Source: a candidate division KSB1 bacterium (GTDB taxonomy: Bacteria; Zhuqueibacterota; Zhuqueibacteria; JANLFK01; Oleimicrobiaceae). From it: a DNA stretch of 64,000 nucleotides. The notes below the pieces were generated by a model. It searched no databases, was not told where the DNA came from, and saw only the letters and a program-made list of their open reading frames with translations. A program made the position numbers and the translations under genes. Of this stretch, positions 33,380 through 41,359 are shown in pieces. The stretch spans positions 62,001-126,000 of the forward strand of contig JANLFK010000012.1 in NCBI GenBank assembly GCA_024655945.1. Reading direction: 5' to 3'. The first letter of the stretch is position 1. Every line of letters starts with the position of its first letter.

Positions 33380-34288
33380 ATGCCATTCTCTGAGATTGAT
33401 TACAAGACCTACGTCCACTGGGGCACCAGTACCTGGACCTACGAGGGCTGGAAGGGGATCGTCTACCACAAGGACTACCGCCCCGAGCGTTTCAAGAAAG
33501 AGTGCCTGGCCGAATACGCGCGCGACGGCAGGTTCTCGACGGTGGGCATGGACCTGTTCTTCTACCGACCGCCCTCGCCTTTCGAATTGGCCGCCTATGC
33601 CCGGCAACTGCCTCCAGGCTTCAAGGCGTGCTCCAAGGTGTGGGAAGAGATCACCGTGAAGCGCTACCCCAACCATCCCCGCTACGGCGACAACAAGGGC
33701 AAGGAGAATCCCAACTTCCTCAGCGTCGAGCAGTTCGTCACCAAGGTCCTGGAACCCTATCGCAAGGCCTTTGCCAACTTTGCCGGGCCGTTCATCTTTG
33801 AGTTCGGCTACCTGTCGCGGGAGGATATGCCCTCCGTACACGCCTTCGCCGAGCGACTGGACGGCTTCTTTGCGCAGGTACCAAAGGACTTTCAATACAG
33901 CGTCGAGATTCGCAATCGCCACTTTCTCGCTCCGGCCTATTTTGCCGTGCTGCGCAAGCACGGGGTGGCGCACGTATTCAACCACTGGAGCTTCATGCCG
34001 CCGATCAGCGAGCAGCTTCGCTACGACGCCGTGACTGCGGATTTTATCGTGTGCCGGGTGCTCACGCCCTTGGGCATGCGCTACGAGGAGGCGGTCAAGC
34101 GCTTTCAACCGTACGGCAAGATTGTGGACAGGCAGCCGCGCATGCGCCAGGATGTGCTGCGCCTGGCGGCAATGGCCATGGAGCGGAAGGTACCGGCCTA
34201 CATTCTCATCAATAACCGGGCAGAGGGCTCGGCGCCGCTTACCATCACCGAGTTAGACCAACTCCTGCGGCAGAATCTGCTCTCGTAG
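33380..34288 (+). CDS. DUF72 family protein
   Basis: 302 residues, close to the usual size; AAGGAG is six bases before the ATG. The N-terminal strand VHWGTSTWTYEGWKGIVYHK and the later EFGYLSREDMPSVHAFAERL, SVEIRNRHFLAPAYFAVLRK and VFNHWSFMPPI define the TIM-barrel DUF72 (YecE-like) family. Its reaction is unknown; links with DNA repair or iron-sulfur proteins have been noted in genome neighbourhoods. Here it follows the mrfBA genes by 40 bases on the same strand, so co-transcription with the repair genes is likely. Confidence 0.8.
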   Translation: MPFSEIDYKTYVHWGTSTWTYEGWKGIVYHKDYRPERFKKECLAEYARDGRFSTVGMDLFFYRPPSPFELAAYARQLPPGFKACSKVWEEITVKRYPNHPRYGDNKGKENPNFLSVEQFVTKVLEPYRKAFANFAGPFIFEFGYLSREDMPSVHAFAERLDGFFAQVPKDFQYSVEIRNRHFLAPAYFAVLRKHGVAHVFNHWSFMPPISEQLRYDAVTADFIVCRVLTPLGMRYEEAVKRFQPYGKIVDRQPRMRQDVLRLAAMAMERKVPAYILINNRAEGSAPLTITELDQLLRQNLLS

Positions 34289-34365
34289 ATGGACGGCCTC
34301 GCTGGGGAGCGAGCCTCGATCATCCGCGCTCTCGCTTTCCCCGCACGGGTGGCGGGACGCCCGTT

Positions 34366-34974
34366 TCATCGCAAGAAGAAGACCACCCCCACGTGCACGC
34401 TGATGTCCTGACCATCGGACTCGGTCGTCACGTTGTCCTGGCGCATGCTGACCATATCGGTGACGCTGTGGTAGCGGACCTCGACGTCCACCCACGGGCC
34501 GAGGCCGATGTCGACCATGGCGCCGCCGCCGGCGTTCCACTCCCACTTGGTCTTCGTCTTGGTTTCCGAGTACCCAAAACCCCAGACATCCGTGACGGCG
34601 TACAGGTCCTGAAAGACGTAGAGCCCGCCCAGCGCTGCGCCGTAGATACGGAACCGGGCGATGTCCACCGCGAGTTGCGGCCCGAGGGTGAGGCGGAAGG
34701 CCTCCTGGCGTGCTGAGCCCGCGTAGTAGTAAAAGTCCCCCACCGGCCGCGAGCTGTAGGAAAGGTAGTCAAAGTCGCCGCGCAGGGCCAGCACCTGCGC
34801 CTGTGGCAGCGTGTAGAAGGCCTTTACTCCGATCCCCTCGCCGCTTTTCAGCTCGTCGGCCATTGAGCCGGTGGGCACGGAAACCACCACGCGCGGCCCG
34901 ACTGCGAACTGCGCCCCAGCCCTGCCGGCCAGTGCAAAACAGATGGCCAGGATGATAAGCAGAACGTTTCTCAT
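34366..34974 (-). CDS. Outer-membrane beta-barrel protein
   Basis: 202 residues from ATG at 34974 with AAGGGA about eight bases upstream. Signal peptide MRNVLLIILAICFALAGRAG then AQ. The rest alternates in amphipathic strands with aromatic ends (VGPRVVVSVPTGSM, ALRGDFDYLSYSS, VDVEVRYHSVTD) and finishes VHVGVVFFLR, ending near the aromatic residues that barrel assembly uses. It fits the small eight- to ten-strand OmpA/OmpW-like barrel class. Function unknown. Its leader probably starts at the promoter at 35326-35354 and would carry the hairpin repeats. Confidence 0.65.
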   Translation of the reverse strand: MRNVLLIILAICFALAGRAGAQFAVGPRVVVSVPTGSMADELKSGEGIGVKAFYTLPQAQVLALRGDFDYLSYSSRPVGDFYYYAGSARQEAFRLTLGPQLAVDIARFRIYGAALGGLYVFQDLYAVTDVWGFGYSETKTKTKWEWNAGGGAMVDIGLGPWVDVEVRYHSVTDMVSMRQDNVTTESDGQDISVHVGVVFFLR

Positions 34975-35040
34975 TGGCTCTTCCCTTCGTATTCGTACGC
35001 GCCACCCCCTCACCCGCTTGCTTCCCGGGGGGCCCGGCAT

Positions 35041-35092
35041 GCGCCGCCTTTATGCGGCGCCACGCCGCCGCAGGCCGCGTAAGAGGCGGCGG
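35041..35092. repeat. REP-like hairpin element, copy 1
   Basis: GCGCCGC-CTTTAT-GCGGCGC (35041-35060): seven-bp stem, six-base loop. It is followed by a second stem CGCCGCC/GGCGGCG (35063-35069 with 35086-35092). The arrangement and the GGCCGCGTA segment are shared with the element at 35146. Confidence 0.7.
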
Positions 35093-35145
35093 AACTGCCA
35101 CTCCGCCGGACGCCAAGCCTTCTCCTTTGCTTCGAGCGGGGTCCC

Positions 35146-35239
35146 GGAGTGCATCGCCTTTATGCGATGCAACGCGGCCAAAGGCCGCGTAGGGGGGCGG
35201 GTGGGCCCCACCCCGCAATGCATAAAGGCATTGCACTCC
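35146..35239. repeat. REP-like pair of hairpins with terminal inverted repeats
   Basis: Left end GGAGTGCATCGCCTTTATGC (35146-35165) and right end (35220-35239) are inverted repeats with two mismatches in 20. Within are GCATCGC-CTTTAT-GCGATGC (35151-35170), ACGCGGCC-AAA-GGCCGCGT (35172-35190) and GCAATGC-ATAAAG-GCATTGC (35215-35234). The last loop is the reverse complement of CTTTAT, so this is an inverted pair of the copy-1 hairpin. It resembles bacterial REP/BIME or small MITE elements. Confidence 0.7.
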
Positions 35240-35325
35240 CCCAGCCCCTCCTACTCCGGAGAACAATCTCGCCAGTCAACTCTTCCAGGAAAGTTAGGGC
35301 CCTCCCCGGAAGGGACATCATACAT

Positions 35326-35354
35326 AATATACATTCACCCCGAGAAAAAGTCAA
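35326..35354 (-). promoter_or_regulatory. Promoter reading leftward toward the beta-barrel gene
   Basis: On the minus strand: TTGACT (35349-35354), 17-base spacer, TATATT (35326-35331). This is the same pair of boxes as before lexA and before the gene at 7209. It lies about 350 bases from the beta-barrel start, giving a long leader that includes the hairpin repeats. Confidence 0.65.
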
Positions 35355-35454
35355 TGTGTTTTTGGCCCTTTGCATGACGCGCGGCGCGGACAGAACATCG
35401 CCTGGAATGGCCAACAGCGAGCCTTTGTCCCGTCGCTTCTGCCGCACAATTCCC

Positions 35455-35483
35455 TTGCCTTCGTCGCGGACAATTCGTATAAT
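35455..35483 (+). promoter_or_regulatory. Promoter reading rightward
   Basis: TTGCCT (35455-35460), 17-base spacer, TATAAT (35478-35483), about 420 bases upstream of the ferredoxin-like gene. Confidence 0.6.
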
Positions 35484-35900
35484 GGCGGCACAAGTCGAGC
35501 CCCTGTTGGTTTGCGGACGGCGGGCGCGTCTGCATAAATCTGCTTCGAATAGGCGTCACGGGACAAGCAAATTCGGCAGCCGTCGCAAGAACAGAACGCC
35601 TGTGCCAAGGATTGAAGAGACCAGGCGGAAAGCAGACGTCATGCGGCAGTCGGCCGCCGGCCTGACTCGCTGCACGGCTCTCTACGATGCCAGCAAGAGA
35701 GGAGCGTTCGCCCATCTCAAAGCGCCACGGGCCCGCATGGCAGTTGGGGCAGCGCAGTTCGCTTGTAGAACCACATCTCTGGGATAGGGACAACCGAAGG
35801 GGAATTCCCCGCATGAGGACTCGAGGCCGGGCGCGAGGCCAGAACCTCGGCCCGCCGCCGGTAAGCTCCGGCAAGAACAACCTCATCTTGTGAGCCACGT
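35484..35900 (+). other. Gene-free stretch after a good promoter; long leader or small RNA
   Basis: About 400 bases with no credible protein. I looked for marks of RNase P RNA, tmRNA, SRP RNA and common riboswitches and did not see them. A 187-codon open frame on the other strand has Cys/His but otherwise random text. If the promoter is used, the product is either a long leader of the ferredoxin-like gene or a small RNA. Confidence 0.35.
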
Positions 35901-36971
35901 ATGGAAGATCCGTACAAGAAGCTGGCGCAGCGTTTAGACCAGATCCCGAACGGCTTCCCGCGCACCGAGAGCGGCGTGGAGCTCCGCCTCTTGGCCAAGC
36001 TCTTCACCCCCGAAGAGGCCGCATTGGCAGCGGAGTTAACGCTCCAGCCTGATGAGACGGCAGAGGAGCTCGCCTTGCGCTTGCACCGCGACCGCCATCA
36101 ACTCCGCCAGATGCTCAAAGAGATGCTGAAGAAGGGGCTGATCGACGCGGAGCCGGGCAAAGGTGGATTCGCCTACAAGCTGCTCCCGTTCGTGGTGGGC
36201 ATCTACGAGCACCAGAACGCGCAGATCGACGAAGAGTTCGCCCGCCTTTTCGAGGAGTACTACCACCAGGCCTTTCATCGCGTCATGACTGCGCGGCCGT
36301 CCGTGCACCGGGTGATTCCCGTGGAGCGGGCCATCCCCTGGCAGGTTGAAGTGCTGCCTTACGAGCGTGCCAGCCACTACATCGAGCAGGCGCGCGCATG
36401 GGGTGTGCTGAACTGCATCTGCCGCGTGCAAAAGCGCCTCATCGGGCAAGGGTGCCGACACTCAGTCGAGAACTGCCTCGTGCTTTCGCCGCGCCCTGGT
36501 GCATTTGACCATGCCACTGCCATCCGGGCGCTGAGCAAGGAAGAAGCTTTGGCGGTGCTGGCTGCTGCCGAACAGGAAGGGTTTGTCCACTCCACTTCGA
36601 ACGTGCAGGAAGGGGTGAGCTACATCTGCAACTGCTGCATCTGTTCCTGCGGCGTGCTGCGCGGCATTGCGGAGCTGGGCGCGCTCGGTGCCGTCGCTCC
36701 CTCGTCCTATCAGGCGTCTGTGGATTCGACCTTGTGCAGCGCCTGCGGGACCTGCATCGAGCGCTGCCAATTCAGCGCGTTGTCGCTCGACGGTGACTCC
36801 TGCACCGTGGAGGTCCACCGCTGTGTGGGTTGTGGCTTGTGTGTGAGCACCTGCCCCACCGGCGCCATTCGCCTGGAACTTCGCGCAACGGCAGAACACC
36901 AGCCGCCACCGCGCACAGAGGAAGAGTGGCGGAGCGCCCGCTCAGCTGCGCGGAAGGAGAGCGCGCCGTGA
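35901..36971 (+). CDS. Winged-helix protein with two 4Fe-4S ferredoxin clusters and extra Cys motifs
   Basis: 356 residues. Residues 20-95 look like a winged helix (ETAEELALRLHRDRHQLRQM, then LKKGLIDAEPGKGGFAYKL). The centre carries CICRVQKRLIGQGC and CNCCICSCGVLRG, and the C-terminal part is a two-cluster ferredoxin (CSACGTCIERCQFSAL and CVGCGLCVSTCPTGAIRL). Such proteins are found in anaerobes and are thought to be redox-linked enzymes or regulators; the reaction is not known. Cytosolic, no signal peptide. It is convergent with phoU, 13 bases from its end. The many Fe-S clusters fit an anaerobic life. Confidence 0.8.
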   Translation: MEDPYKKLAQRLDQIPNGFPRTESGVELRLLAKLFTPEEAALAAELTLQPDETAEELALRLHRDRHQLRQMLKEMLKKGLIDAEPGKGGFAYKLLPFVVGIYEHQNAQIDEEFARLFEEYYHQAFHRVMTARPSVHRVIPVERAIPWQVEVLPYERASHYIEQARAWGVLNCICRVQKRLIGQGCRHSVENCLVLSPRPGAFDHATAIRALSKEEALAVLAAAEQEGFVHSTSNVQEGVSYICNCCICSCGVLRGIAELGALGAVAPSSYQASVDSTLCSACGTCIERCQFSALSLDGDSCTVEVHRCVGCGLCVSTCPTGAIRLELRATAEHQPPPRTEEEWRSARSAARKESAP

Positions 36972-36984
36972 AGGGACCTTACCC

Positions 36985-37668
36985 CTATCGCCCGCGCACG
37001 TCGCCTTGTTTCTCCTCGAAGTGGTGCTTGATGGTGTGCGCCTGATAGATGAAGATCACCTCCTCGGCGATGTTGGTGGAAAGGTCGGCGATACGCTCCA
37101 AATTCTTGCTGATGATGATCAAGTGGAGGGCCCGTGAGATGGTGCGGGGGTCCTCCACCATGTAGGTGAGGAGCTCGCGAAATACCTGGTCGTCGAGGTT
37201 ATCCACCTGGTCATCGCGCACGCAAATGTCCTTGGCCCGCTGCACGTCGCCGGTGACAAAGCTCTGGATGCTGTCCTTGACCATCTCCTGCGCCAGCACG
37301 GCCATGCGGGGGATGTCGATGAGCGGCTTAAGTTGCTCCTGCTCGCACAGCACAATCGCCCGCTCGGCAATGTTGACGGCGTGGTCGCCCATGCGCTCCA
37401 GGTCGTTGTTGATCTTGATGGCCGAGGTGACAAAGCGCAGGTCGCCGGCCATCGGCTGATGCAACGCCAGAAGCTTGAGGCACTGCTCGTCGATGGCGAT
37501 CTCCAAGCTGTTGATGGCGTCGTCGCCGGCGATTACTTGCTCGGCGAGAGACTTGTCGCGGTCCACCAGCGACGCCACCGCCTTGTTGATGGCGCCCTCC
37601 ACCAACGCGGCCATGTGCGTCAAGGTGGCCTTGAGCTCTTGGAGCTGCTCATGAAAGTGTCGTTCCAT
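36985..37668 (-). CDS. phoU: Phosphate regulon protein PhoU
   Basis: 227 residues from ATG at 37668 with AGAGGA upstream. Two repeats of the PhoU three-helix bundle: MERHFHEQLQELKATLTHMA with INSLEIAIDEQCLKLLALHQ, then the second half ending NIAEEVIFIYQ. The E/D-x-x-x-D metal motifs are present (DLERMGDHAVNIAER, NLERIADLSTNIAEE). PhoU links the Pst transporter to the PhoR kinase and represses the regulon when phosphate is ample. Last gene of the porin-pstSCAB-phoU series, 32 bases after pstB. Confidence 0.92.
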   Translation of the reverse strand: MERHFHEQLQELKATLTHMAALVEGAINKAVASLVDRDKSLAEQVIAGDDAINSLEIAIDEQCLKLLALHQPMAGDLRFVTSAIKINNDLERMGDHAVNIAERAIVLCEQEQLKPLIDIPRMAVLAQEMVKDSIQSFVTGDVQRAKDICVRDDQVDNLDDQVFRELLTYMVEDPRTISRALHLIIISKNLERIADLSTNIAEEVIFIYQAHTIKHHFEEKQGDVRGR

Positions 37669-37700
37669 GGGATTTTTCCTCTGCTGGTGAACGGGCGGGA

Positions 37701-38459
37701 TCATCCGAAGCGCCCGGTCACATAGTCCTCGGTCCTCTTCTGGCGTGGCCGCGTGAAGATCTGATCCGTCTCGCCGAACTCGACCAACTCACCAAGGTAG
37801 AAGAAACCGGTGTAGTCCGACACCCGCGCCGCCTGCTGCATGTTGTGCGTGACGATGACGATGGTGTAGTGTTGCTTGAGCTGAAAGATGAGCTCCTCGA
37901 TCTTCTGCGTGGCGATGGGGTCGAGCGCCGAGGCCGGTTCGTCCATCAAAATCACTTCCGGCCGCACGGCCAAGGCCCGCGCGATGCACAGCCGTTGCTG
38001 TTGCCCACCGGAAAGGTCCATAGCCGATTTGTTCAGACGGTCCTTCACCTCGTCCCACAAGGCAGCGTCCCGGAGGCTTTCCTCCACCCGCTGCGCTAAC
38101 ACTGCCGGGTCGCGCACGCCGTGAATGCGCAACCCATAGGCCACATTGTCGAAAATCGACTTGGGAAAAGGGTTGGACTTTTGAAACACCATCCCCACCT
38201 TACGCCGTAGTTCCACCACATCCACGCCCCGGTCATAGATGTCGACGCCGTCAAGGAGAATGGTGCCCTCCACGCGCGTCCCAGGAATGATGTCATTCAT
38301 GCGGTTCAGGGAGCGCAAGAAGGTGGATTTGCCGCATCCGGACGGGCCGATAAGGGCAGTGACCTTGTTCGCCGCGATGTCCATGGTGACGTCGCACAGG
38401 GCCCTCACGCTCCCATAGTAGAAGCTAAACTTCTTAGTTTGGATCTTCGTATTTTCCAT
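37701..38459 (-). CDS. pstB: Phosphate ABC transporter ATP-binding protein PstB
   Basis: 252 residues, full length. Walker [11 protein letters not shown]-loop [11 protein letters not shown], signature [15 protein letters not shown], Walker [15 protein letters not shown] and the switch His in [11 protein letters not shown] are all present. The central insert [19 protein letters not shown] is typical for PstB among ABC ATPases. It powers phosphate import through PstC-PstA at the inner membrane. It starts 24 bases after pstA. Confidence 0.95.
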   Translation of the reverse strand: MENTKIQTKKFSFYYGSVRALCDVTMDIAANKVTALIGPSGCGKSTFLRSLNRMNDIIPGTRVEGTILLDGVDIYDRGVDVVELRRKVGMVFQKSNPFPKSIFDNVAYGLRIHGVRDPAVLAQRVEESLRDAALWDEVKDRLNKSAMDLSGGQQQRLCIARALAVRPEVILMDEPASALDPIATQKIEELIFQLKQHYTIVIVTHNMQQAARVSDYTGFFYLGELVEFGETDQIFTRPRQKRTEDYVTGRFG

Positions 38460-38483
38460 CTCTGCGCCTTGTCCTTGACCTTT

Positions 38484-39356
38484 CTATGCGCGGCGGAATT
38501 TCCTGCGGAACCGGTAGCGAATGAGCACCGCCCCGAGATTCAGGAGGAAGATGAGCATGACCAGCACCAGGGCCGTGCCGTAGGCCAGGGGCCGCACTTT
38601 GCCAATCTCGTGGTGCTGGGTGGACATGATGAACAAGTGGTAGGGCAGGGCCATGAACTGCGTGGTCAAGACCTTGGGGAAGGGTGCGAGAAAGGGCCAG
38701 AAGAATGCCGCTCCGGTGAAAAGGATGGGGGCCGTCTCGCCAGCTGCCCGCGCCAGTCCCAGAATGGTACCGGTGAGCATCCCCGGCACTGCGTAAGGCA
38801 GGACGTTGGTGCGGATGGTCTGCCATTTGGTGGCACCCAGGGCAAGGGCCCCCTCGCGGTAGGAGAAGGCCACGGTCTTGAGTGCCTCTTCGCTGGCGGT
38901 GATAGTCCAGGGCAAGGTGAGCAGCCCCAGGGTGAATCCTGCCGCAAGGACCGACAGCCCAAGATTGAGCGTAAGTACGAACAAACCGAGGCCGAAAAGT
39001 CCATACACGATCGACGGCACGCCGGAAAGATTGCGAATGGCCACCCGGATGAGTCGGACAAGCCGCCCTTGCCGGGCGTACTCGTTCAGATAGATGGCTG
39101 CGCACATGCCCAGGGGCACGGAGACGGTCACGGTGACCAAACTCACCCAGAACGTGCCGACAATGGCCGGCCAGATGCCTCCGGCGGTCATCCCTTTCGT
39201 CGGCTTCTGGGTGATGAACTCCCAGGTGACCGCCTTGCCGCCCTTGGCCACGATGTCGTACATGATGAGGACCAGCACCGCCACGACAAGCAGCGCAGCC
39301 AACCCAAGGAGCGCAAAACCTAAGGCTTCGCTGAGCTTCCTCCACCACTTTCTCAT
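38484..39356 (-). CDS. pstA: Phosphate ABC transporter permease PstA
   Basis: 290 residues with six membrane helices. The ABC-permease EAA loop reads EGALALGATKWQTIRTNVLP, and the PstA-type strings WPAIVGTFWVSLVTVTVSVP and RNLSGVPSIVYGLFGL are clear. With PstC it forms the inner-membrane phosphate channel. Its ATG overlaps the pstC stop by four bases, so the two subunits are translationally coupled. Confidence 0.93.
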   Translation of the reverse strand: MRKWWRKLSEALGFALLGLAALLVVAVLVLIMYDIVAKGGKAVTWEFITQKPTKGMTAGGIWPAIVGTFWVSLVTVTVSVPLGMCAAIYLNEYARQGRLVRLIRVAIRNLSGVPSIVYGLFGLGLFVLTLNLGLSVLAAGFTLGLLTLPWTITASEEALKTVAFSYREGALALGATKWQTIRTNVLPYAVPGMLTGTILGLARAAGETAPILFTGAAFFWPFLAPFPKVLTTQFMALPYHLFIMSTQHHEIGKVRPLAYGTALVLVMLIFLLNLGAVLIRYRFRRKFRRA

Positions 39357-40276
39357 CGCCGCACCCGCTGGAAGCGTTCCAAAACGAGGTCCGAAACCAC
39401 GTTGACGGCAAAGGTCATGCAGAAGAGCAGCAGCCCGATGACAAACAGCGACTGATAGTGCAGGCTCCCCTGCACCGTTTCACCCATCTCGATGGCAATG
39501 GTTGCCGTCATCGTGCGCACCGGGTCGAGAAAGCTTCTGGGCACGGCTGCCGCGTTGCCCGTGGCCATGAGCACGGTCATGGTCTCGCCAATGGCTCGTC
39601 CCATGCCCAGCATCACCGCCGCAATGATGCCAGAGGAGGCAGAGGGAAGCGTCACGTGCACCAGCGTCTGCCACTTGGTGGCGCCAAGCGCCAAGGAGGC
39701 GCTCTTGAACTCCTGGGGTACTGAGACGATGGCGTCTTCGCAGATGCTGACGATGGTCGGCAGGGCCATGACCGCCAACAAGAGGGCGCCGTTCAAAGCA
39801 CACAGGCCGCTGGGCATGTGAAAGAGCCGCGCTATGAAAGGACCGACAAGCACCACGCCGAGGAAGCCAACTACCACCGACGGGATGCTGGCAAGGATTT
39901 CCACGACGGGCTTGAGAAACTCCCGCACCTGCGGCGGTGCCACATCGGCAAGGAAGGCGGCACAGGCCACCCCCACCGGCACGGCGATGGCCAAAGCCCC
40001 GAAGCTCACCATGAACGTGCTGAGCACCATGGCCAGTATCCCATAGGAAGCCCGTTCCGGCGAGGTGGGATCCCAGCACAAGTGGAAGAGAAACTCACCC
40101 ACCCCAAGCTCCTTGAGTGCCGGCAAGCTTTCGGTGAACAGAAGGGAGAAGATGCCAAGGAGGATGACGATGGCCAACACCCCGTTTGCGGCGAAGAAGA
40201 ACCGCAGCGCGTTCTCCTTCAGGTCGCGCCACGAAGAAAAACGCCTGCGTAGGTTATTCCTTGGCTGTCTTGACAA
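39353..40276 (-). CDS. pstC: Phosphate ABC transporter permease PstC
   Basis: 307 residues, six membrane helices. The EAA loop is SASLALGATKWQTLVHVTLP, and EILASIPSVVVGFLGVVLVG plus GRAIGETMTVLMATGNAAAV are PstC hallmarks. It begins 170 bases after pstS; a strong hairpin lies in that gap, which may lower expression of the permeases relative to the binding protein. Overlaps pstA by four bases. Confidence 0.93.
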   Translation of the reverse strand: MSRQPRNNLRRRFSSWRDLKENALRFFFAANGVLAIVILLGIFSLLFTESLPALKELGVGEFLFHLCWDPTSPERASYGILAMVLSTFMVSFGALAIAVPVGVACAAFLADVAPPQVREFLKPVVEILASIPSVVVGFLGVVLVGPFIARLFHMPSGLCALNGALLLAVMALPTIVSICEDAIVSVPQEFKSASLALGATKWQTLVHVTLPSASSGIIAAVMLGMGRAIGETMTVLMATGNAAAVPRSFLDPVRTMTATIAIEMGETVQGSLHYQSLFVIGLLLFCMTFAVNVVSDLVLERFQRVRR

Positions 40277-40366
40277 ATGCCCTCCTCAAACCAAGTCCTG
40301 CCCAAGTCCGGTTCTTGCTCTTTGCAACCGGGCAAATATAGCGTGCCCATATTACATCCATGTTAC

Positions 40367-40408
40367 AGAAAAGGCGCCTCCGGCAGAATTTCTTTCCGGA
40401 GGCGCCTT
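40367..40408 (-). terminator. Hairpin between pstS and pstC (attenuating terminator)
   Basis: Perfect 13-bp stem AAGGCGCCTCCGG (40371-40383 with 40396-40408) and twelve-base loop; on the minus strand it is followed by TTTT. It sits after the pstS stop and before pstC, suiting partial termination that yields more PstS than PstC/A/B. Confidence 0.7.
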
Positions 40409-40446
40409 CTCCTGGAGGAGCCTGCCCAGGGCCTCTGGCCCAGCCG

Positions 40447-41331
40447 TTAGAAACCGAGCTTCTTGTTCGCCTCCAGGTACTTTCCGGAAACCGGGTAGAA
40501 GCCCATCTCTTCCACAATCTTCTGCCCCTCCGGTCCGAGCTCGAAGGCGATGAAACTCCTGACCGCGCCCTTTGGGGTACCCTTGCTGTACTGGTAGAGG
40601 GCTCGCGCTATGGGATAACGCCCACTGGTGATGTTCTCGGTGACCAGCGGCGACACCCCTGGCGACTTTGCCTCCTTGGCGACATCGACCACTTTCAGGC
40701 CCGGTATGACTTGCCCATGTTCATCACGCACGTAGCCGACACCTACATAGCCAATGCCGCCCCTGTCGGTGCGCAGGGCTTCGACGATCTGCGCGTTGCC
40801 GTTCATCTGCTTCATCCTGGGCGAGTAGTTCTTGTTGCCCAAGACGAACTCCTGGAAGAAGACGTAGGTGCCCGAGTTCGGCTGGCGCCCGTACAGGGAG
40901 ATCGGCAGATTCGGCCCGCCTACCTCGCTCCAGTTGGTAATCTCGCCGCGGAAGATGGCGCCAATCTGCTCCTTGGTGAGCTTGGTGATGGGGTTGCTGC
41001 TGTTGACCGCGATCGAAAGGGCATCGATGGCGATGGCAATCTCCACCGGGATGACCCCGTTTTCCTTAGCAGCAGCGTATTCCTTCTCCTTCATCTCCCG
41101 CGACGCGTTGGCGATGTGCACGCGATTGGCAATGAGTGCAGCGATGCCCACACCCGATCCACCCCCGGACACCGCACACGCCACCTGCGGGTTCTTTTCC
41201 ATGTACACCTCGGCCAACCGCTGCACCAGGTTGACCATGGTGTCGGAGCCCCTAATCTGCAACAGCTCTTGCGAAAAGAGCAAGGTGGGGACAAACACCC
41301 CTGCGAGCACGATTGCCATGATTCTTCTCAT
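40447..41331 (-). CDS. pstS: Phosphate-binding periplasmic protein PstS
   Basis: 294 residues from ATG with GGGAGG seven bases upstream; signal peptide MRRIMAIVLAGVFVPTLLFS. The phosphate-binding motifs are clear: LQIRGSDTMVNLVQRLAEVY, AVSGGGSGVGIAALI (the SGSG-type loop), RQPNSGTYVFFQEFV and RGGIGYVGVGYV. It captures phosphate in the periplasm and delivers it to PstCA. It follows the porin gene at 28 bases, so porin and pstS share a transcript. No separate pstS promoter is visible. Confidence 0.95.
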   Translation of the reverse strand: MRRIMAIVLAGVFVPTLLFSQELLQIRGSDTMVNLVQRLAEVYMEKNPQVACAVSGGGSGVGIAALIANRVHIANASREMKEKEYAAAKENGVIPVEIAIAIDALSIAVNSSNPITKLTKEQIGAIFRGEITNWSEVGGPNLPISLYGRQPNSGTYVFFQEFVLGNKNYSPRMKQMNGNAQIVEALRTDRGGIGYVGVGYVRDEHGQVIPGLKVVDVAKEAKSPGVSPLVTENITSGRYPIARALYQYSKGTPKGAVRSFIAFELGPEGQKIVEEMGFYPVSGKYLEANKKLGF

Positions 41332-41359
41332 CTCGAAACCTCCCTTCGGTTGGTTGGAG

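Noticed and set aside
35335-35898. A 187-codon minus-strand frame with CPNCHAG
   Set aside because: One Cys pair only, no second pair, no start signal, and random text elsewhere.
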